Shown here: positions 32,329 through 34,418 of the stretch, one piece after another | How the letters are laid out: the number at the start of each line of letters is the position of its first letter | How positions within the stretch are numbered: position 1 is the stretch's first letter | Assembly: GCA_002706085.1 (NCBI GenBank) | Contig: PAJO01000055.1 | Span: 1 to 34,418 of the forward strand | Origin: Alcanivoracaceae bacterium | GTDB taxonomy: Bacteria > Pseudomonadota > Gammaproteobacteria > Pseudomonadales > Alcanivoracaceae | DNA: 34,418 bases | Reading direction: 5' to 3' | Program-made: the position numbers and the translations under genes | Notes under the pieces: model-generated | The model's input: the letters and a program-made list of their open reading frames with translations, nothing else | Told to the model about the DNA's origin: nothing | The model's database searches: none

Positions 32329-33702
32329 TCAGGGGTACAGAATGCCGGGCAACCAGGTAGCCAGTTGCGGAAACAGCGCCAGTATACCCAGCATCAGTAA
32401 CTGAATAACGATAAAAGGCACTACCCCCTGATAAATCTGTGCGGTGCGGACCTCTGCCGGGGCCACGCCGCGAAGGTAGAACAGTGCGAACCCGAAAGGT
32501 GGGGTCAGGAACGAGGTTTGCAAGTTCAGGGCCAGCATCACCCCCAACCATACCGGATCGAGCCCCATGGCCAGCAGCACGGGTCCGACAATCGGCACTA
32601 CCACGAAGGTGATCTCGATAAAGTCGAGAATAAAGCCGAGCAGGAAGATCAGCAGCATGACCATCAGGGTCGCGCCCAGTACCCCACCGGGCATGGCGTC
32701 GAACAGGCTGTGTACGGCGTCCTCGCCGCCAAAGCCCCGGAAAACCAGCGAAAACAGACTGGCCCCAATCAGAATCATGAATACCATGGCCGTCACCCGG
32801 CTGGTGCTGCGCACTACCTCGCCGAGAATGGTCAGGTTCAGGTGCCGGTTGAAAGCGGCCAGCAGCAGGGCGCCAAAGGCCCCGACTCCGGCGGCTTCAG
32901 TGGGGGTCGCCGTGCCAGTGAGAATGGAGCCCAGTACAGCTGCAATGAGCAGCAGTGGCGGCAGTAATCCTCGCAGGATATCGCCCCACCCGGTGGCAGC
33001 TGCCTCGTCGCGAGGCATGGCAGGGGCAAGATGGGGTTTCCACCCGCTAATGGCCAGGACATACAGCAGGTACAGGCCCACCAGTATCAGCCCGGGGATC
33101 AGGGCGCCGACAAACAGATCGCCCACCGAGACCGTATCCAGCGACCATAACCCCTGCTTGAGCTGGGCTTCCTGATAGGCGTTGGAAAGCACGTCGCCCA
33201 ACAGCACCAGGGCGATGGAAGGAGGGATGATCTGTCCCAGTGTGCCGGTGGCACAGATCAGGCCGGTGGCGAGCTGCGGCTGATAGCCCTGGCGCAACAT
33301 GGTGGGCAGCGACAATAGCCCCATGGTCACCACGGTGGCGCCGACGATGCCGGTGCTGGCGGCCAGCAGTGCACCGACCAGAATAATCGCCAGGCCCATG
33401 CCGCCGGGCAGCGGGCCAAACAGGCGGCCCATGCTGGATAACAGATTCTCTGCCACCCGGGACTTTTCCAGCATGACCCCCATGAACACGAACAGTGGCA
33501 CCGCCATCAGGGTGGTGTTCTCGATGATGCCGAACAGGCGGTTGGGTACAAAGGTGAGGTCGGCGGGATTAAAGGTGCCGGTGGCCATGCCGCCCGCGGC
33601 GAACAGCAGGGCGGTGCCTCCCAGGGCAAAGGCCACCGGGTAACCGCTGAGCAGCACCAGGCACACCACGACGAACATGATCAGCGGGATCCACTCGATC
33701 AC
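32329..33702 (-). CDS. dctM: TRAP transporter large membrane subunit (DctM)
   Basis: This 457-residue protein has about twelve to thirteen hydrophobic segments and DctM family blocks: VPLFVFMGVMLEKSRVAENLL, GIVGATVVTMGLLSLPTMLRQGYQPQLATGLICATGTLGQIIPPSIALVLLGDV, and TGTATPTEAAGVGAFGALL near the middle. The C-terminal half ends in FLTPPFGFALFYLRGVAP. It forms the channel part of the Na+-driven TRAP importer. The ATG overlaps the dctQ stop by four bases, so the two are coupled. The long loop with QEAQLKQGLWSLDTVSVGDLF is typical of the larger DctM subgroup that pairs with TakP-like receptors, which fits dctP at 30119. Confidence 0.93.
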   Translation of the reverse strand: MIEWIPLIMFVVVCLVLLSGYPVAFALGGTALLFAAGGMATGTFNPADLTFVPNRLFGIIENTTLMAVPLFVFMGVMLEKSRVAENLLSSMGRLFGPLPGGMGLAIILVGALLAASTGIVGATVVTMGLLSLPTMLRQGYQPQLATGLICATGTLGQIIPPSIALVLLGDVLSNAYQEAQLKQGLWSLDTVSVGDLFVGALIPGLILVGLYLLYVLAISGWKPHLAPAMPRDEAAATGWGDILRGLLPPLLLIAAVLGSILTGTATPTEAAGVGAFGALLLAAFNRHLNLTILGEVVRSTSRVTAMVFMILIGASLFSLVFRGFGGEDAVHSLFDAMPGGVLGATLMVMLLIFLLGFILDFIEITFVVVPIVGPVLLAMGLDPVWLGVMLALNLQTSFLTPPFGFALFYLRGVAPAEVRTAQIYQGVVPFIVIQLLMLGILALFPQLATWLPGILYP

Positions 33703-34244
33703 AGGGTGTCCTCCGGGTGTGCGGTGGGCGTGGCTAACGGCGCCCCCAGCAGGGTCAGCGCATGGCGAAGCAGGTCGGCCAGTGCCTGAATGCCCAGCAG
33801 GGCTGGCAGCACCAGCAACAGGGACTTGAGCAGATAGACGAACGGCAGGCCACCGTTGGCGGAGCCCTCCTGTTCACGCCAGCTGCTGGCCACATAGTCC
33901 AGCGACAGCCAGAACAGGGCGGCACACAGTGGCATCAGCAGAAACAGGGTGCCCAGCAAATTGACCCAGGCACGGGTGCGCGGGGAAAACCGTTGATAGA
34001 GGACGTCCACCCGCACGTGCTCGTCTTCCGCCAGGGTATAGGCAATAGCGAGCATAAACAGGGCGCCGTGCAGGTAGGTAAGTGATTCCTGCAGGGCGAT
34101 ATTGCCGATGCCAAAGGCATAGCGCAGAGCCACCACCAGCACCATGCCGAGCACCAGAAACAGGGCAAGCCAGGCGGAAAGGCGGCCAACGGCCGTGGTC
34201 AGGCGGGTCAGGCGATGCTGCCAGCGCAGGAACGTGTGCTTCAT
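33699..34244 (-). CDS. dctQ: TRAP transporter small membrane subunit (DctQ)
   Basis: This 181-residue protein has four transmembrane helices: about residues 24-45 (LALFLVLGMVLVVALRYAF), 55-72, 97-118 (LLGTLFLLMPLCAALFWL), and 139-160. It contains the DctQ-typical EHVRVDVLYQRFSPRTRAWVN segment. It pairs with DctM to form the membrane part of the transporter. The ATG at 34244 is the first codon after the promoter region, with a weak ribosome site (AAGGTG). A TATAAT -10 box lies about 45 bases upstream. The 3' end overlaps dctM by four bases. Confidence 0.9.
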   Translation of the reverse strand: MKHTFLRWQHRLTRLTTAVGRLSAWLALFLVLGMVLVVALRYAFGIGNIALQESLTYLHGALFMLAIAYTLAEDEHVRVDVLYQRFSPRTRAWVNLLGTLFLLMPLCAALFWLSLDYVASSWREQEGSANGGLPFVYLLKSLLLVLPALLGIQALADLLRHALTLLGAPLATPTAHPEDTL

Positions 34245-34285
34245 GACACCTTGTTATTGTTGGGTCCGAGTCAGTATGGGGGCGG

Positions 34286-34291
34286 ATTATA
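34286..34291 (-). promoter_or_regulatory. Consensus -10 box for dctQM
   Basis: On the minus strand the sequence is an exact TATAAT, about 42 bases before the dctQ start. The best -35 candidate is TTATTC, 18 bases upstream, which is weak. A regulated promoter with a poor -35 box would suit a transporter operon. Confidence 0.5.
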
Positions 34292-34418
34292 CGGGGCTTG
34301 GGAGCCTCTGAATAACTCTTTGCATGCTCAGCGTGGCCTGAAGCGTGCAGCTGTTGTGTCTTGTCTCGACGGTAAGGGTGGCTCCCTTTCCTAGAGGCAA
34401 GGCGCAGCAGATGTGCGC
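34292..34418. other. Upstream DNA with an inverted GGGAGCC/GGCTCCC pair, no gene seen
   Basis: No open frame with coding character is visible before the window ends. GGGAGCC (34300-34306) and GGCTCCC (34380-34386) are inverted copies that bracket 73 bases, possibly the edge of another repeat element cut by the window end. Confidence 0.35.

Overview
The window reads as chromosomal DNA of a marine, lipid- or hydrocarbon-using gammaproteobacterium, most like Alcanivorax and its relatives. This is inferred from the G+C-rich coding style, a UvrD of exactly the expected gammaproteobacterial length, REP elements with the GTAGGAGC core known from pseudomonads, and a gene set rich in acyl-CoA, thioesterase and oxidoreductase functions. 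I could not run a search, so the genus is an inference.

Layout. (1) Positions 1-1930 are an A+T-richer scrap of accessory DNA: a 5'-cut Y1 (RAYT/IS200-like) transposase gene, then three overlapping minus-strand genes of unknown function, two of them broken. The scrap ends inside a DUF533 (YebE-like) gene, which has lost its N-terminal part. (2) 2432-4270: a metallo-beta-lactamase-fold hydrolase diverging from a TetR regulator over a shared operator region. (3) 4390-7659: a single-chain biotin-dependent acyl-CoA carboxylase. (4) 7766-10527: a LysR regulator, a urea-type ABC substrate-binding protein and a biuret-hydrolase-like cysteine hydrolase, with no permease or ATPase nearby. (5) 10914-16186: an NhaC-type antiporter, an exported ATP-dependent DNA ligase (LigE type), a two-HKD phospholipase D/cardiolipin synthase-like protein, a hotdog thioesterase and a quinone oxidoreductase. 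(6) 16513-20000: a MerR regulator and an operon of a degenerate M24-like protein plus an EphD-like epoxide hydrolase/SDR fusion. (7) 20203-24605: a large MscS-family channel, a PF10118 metal-dependent hydrolase and a divergent unknown. (8) 24746-29963: a membrane GGDEF/EAL protein and UvrD. (9) 30119-34244: a TRAP transporter whose binding protein is convergent with, and separated from, its two membrane subunits; a YciA-like thioesterase lies between them.

The most unusual signal is in the intergenic DNA. At least seven gaps carry sequence with a strict 7-base period (for example AGCTATC, AGCTGTG, TTGACAG, GTCGGAC, GAGTTTC, CGTGTCC). At six of these the heptamers form two inverted arms around a short centre, often with a hairpin or terminator inside, and the arms commonly start at or overlap the stop codons of the flanking genes. 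The heptamer differs from locus to locus but the period and the inverted design are kept. One array lies just behind the partial Y1 transposase. A separate family of about 115 bp, containing a REP palindrome, occurs as direct copies on both sides of the YciA-like thioesterase gene.

No rRNA, tRNA, CRISPR array or intact insertion sequence was seen.
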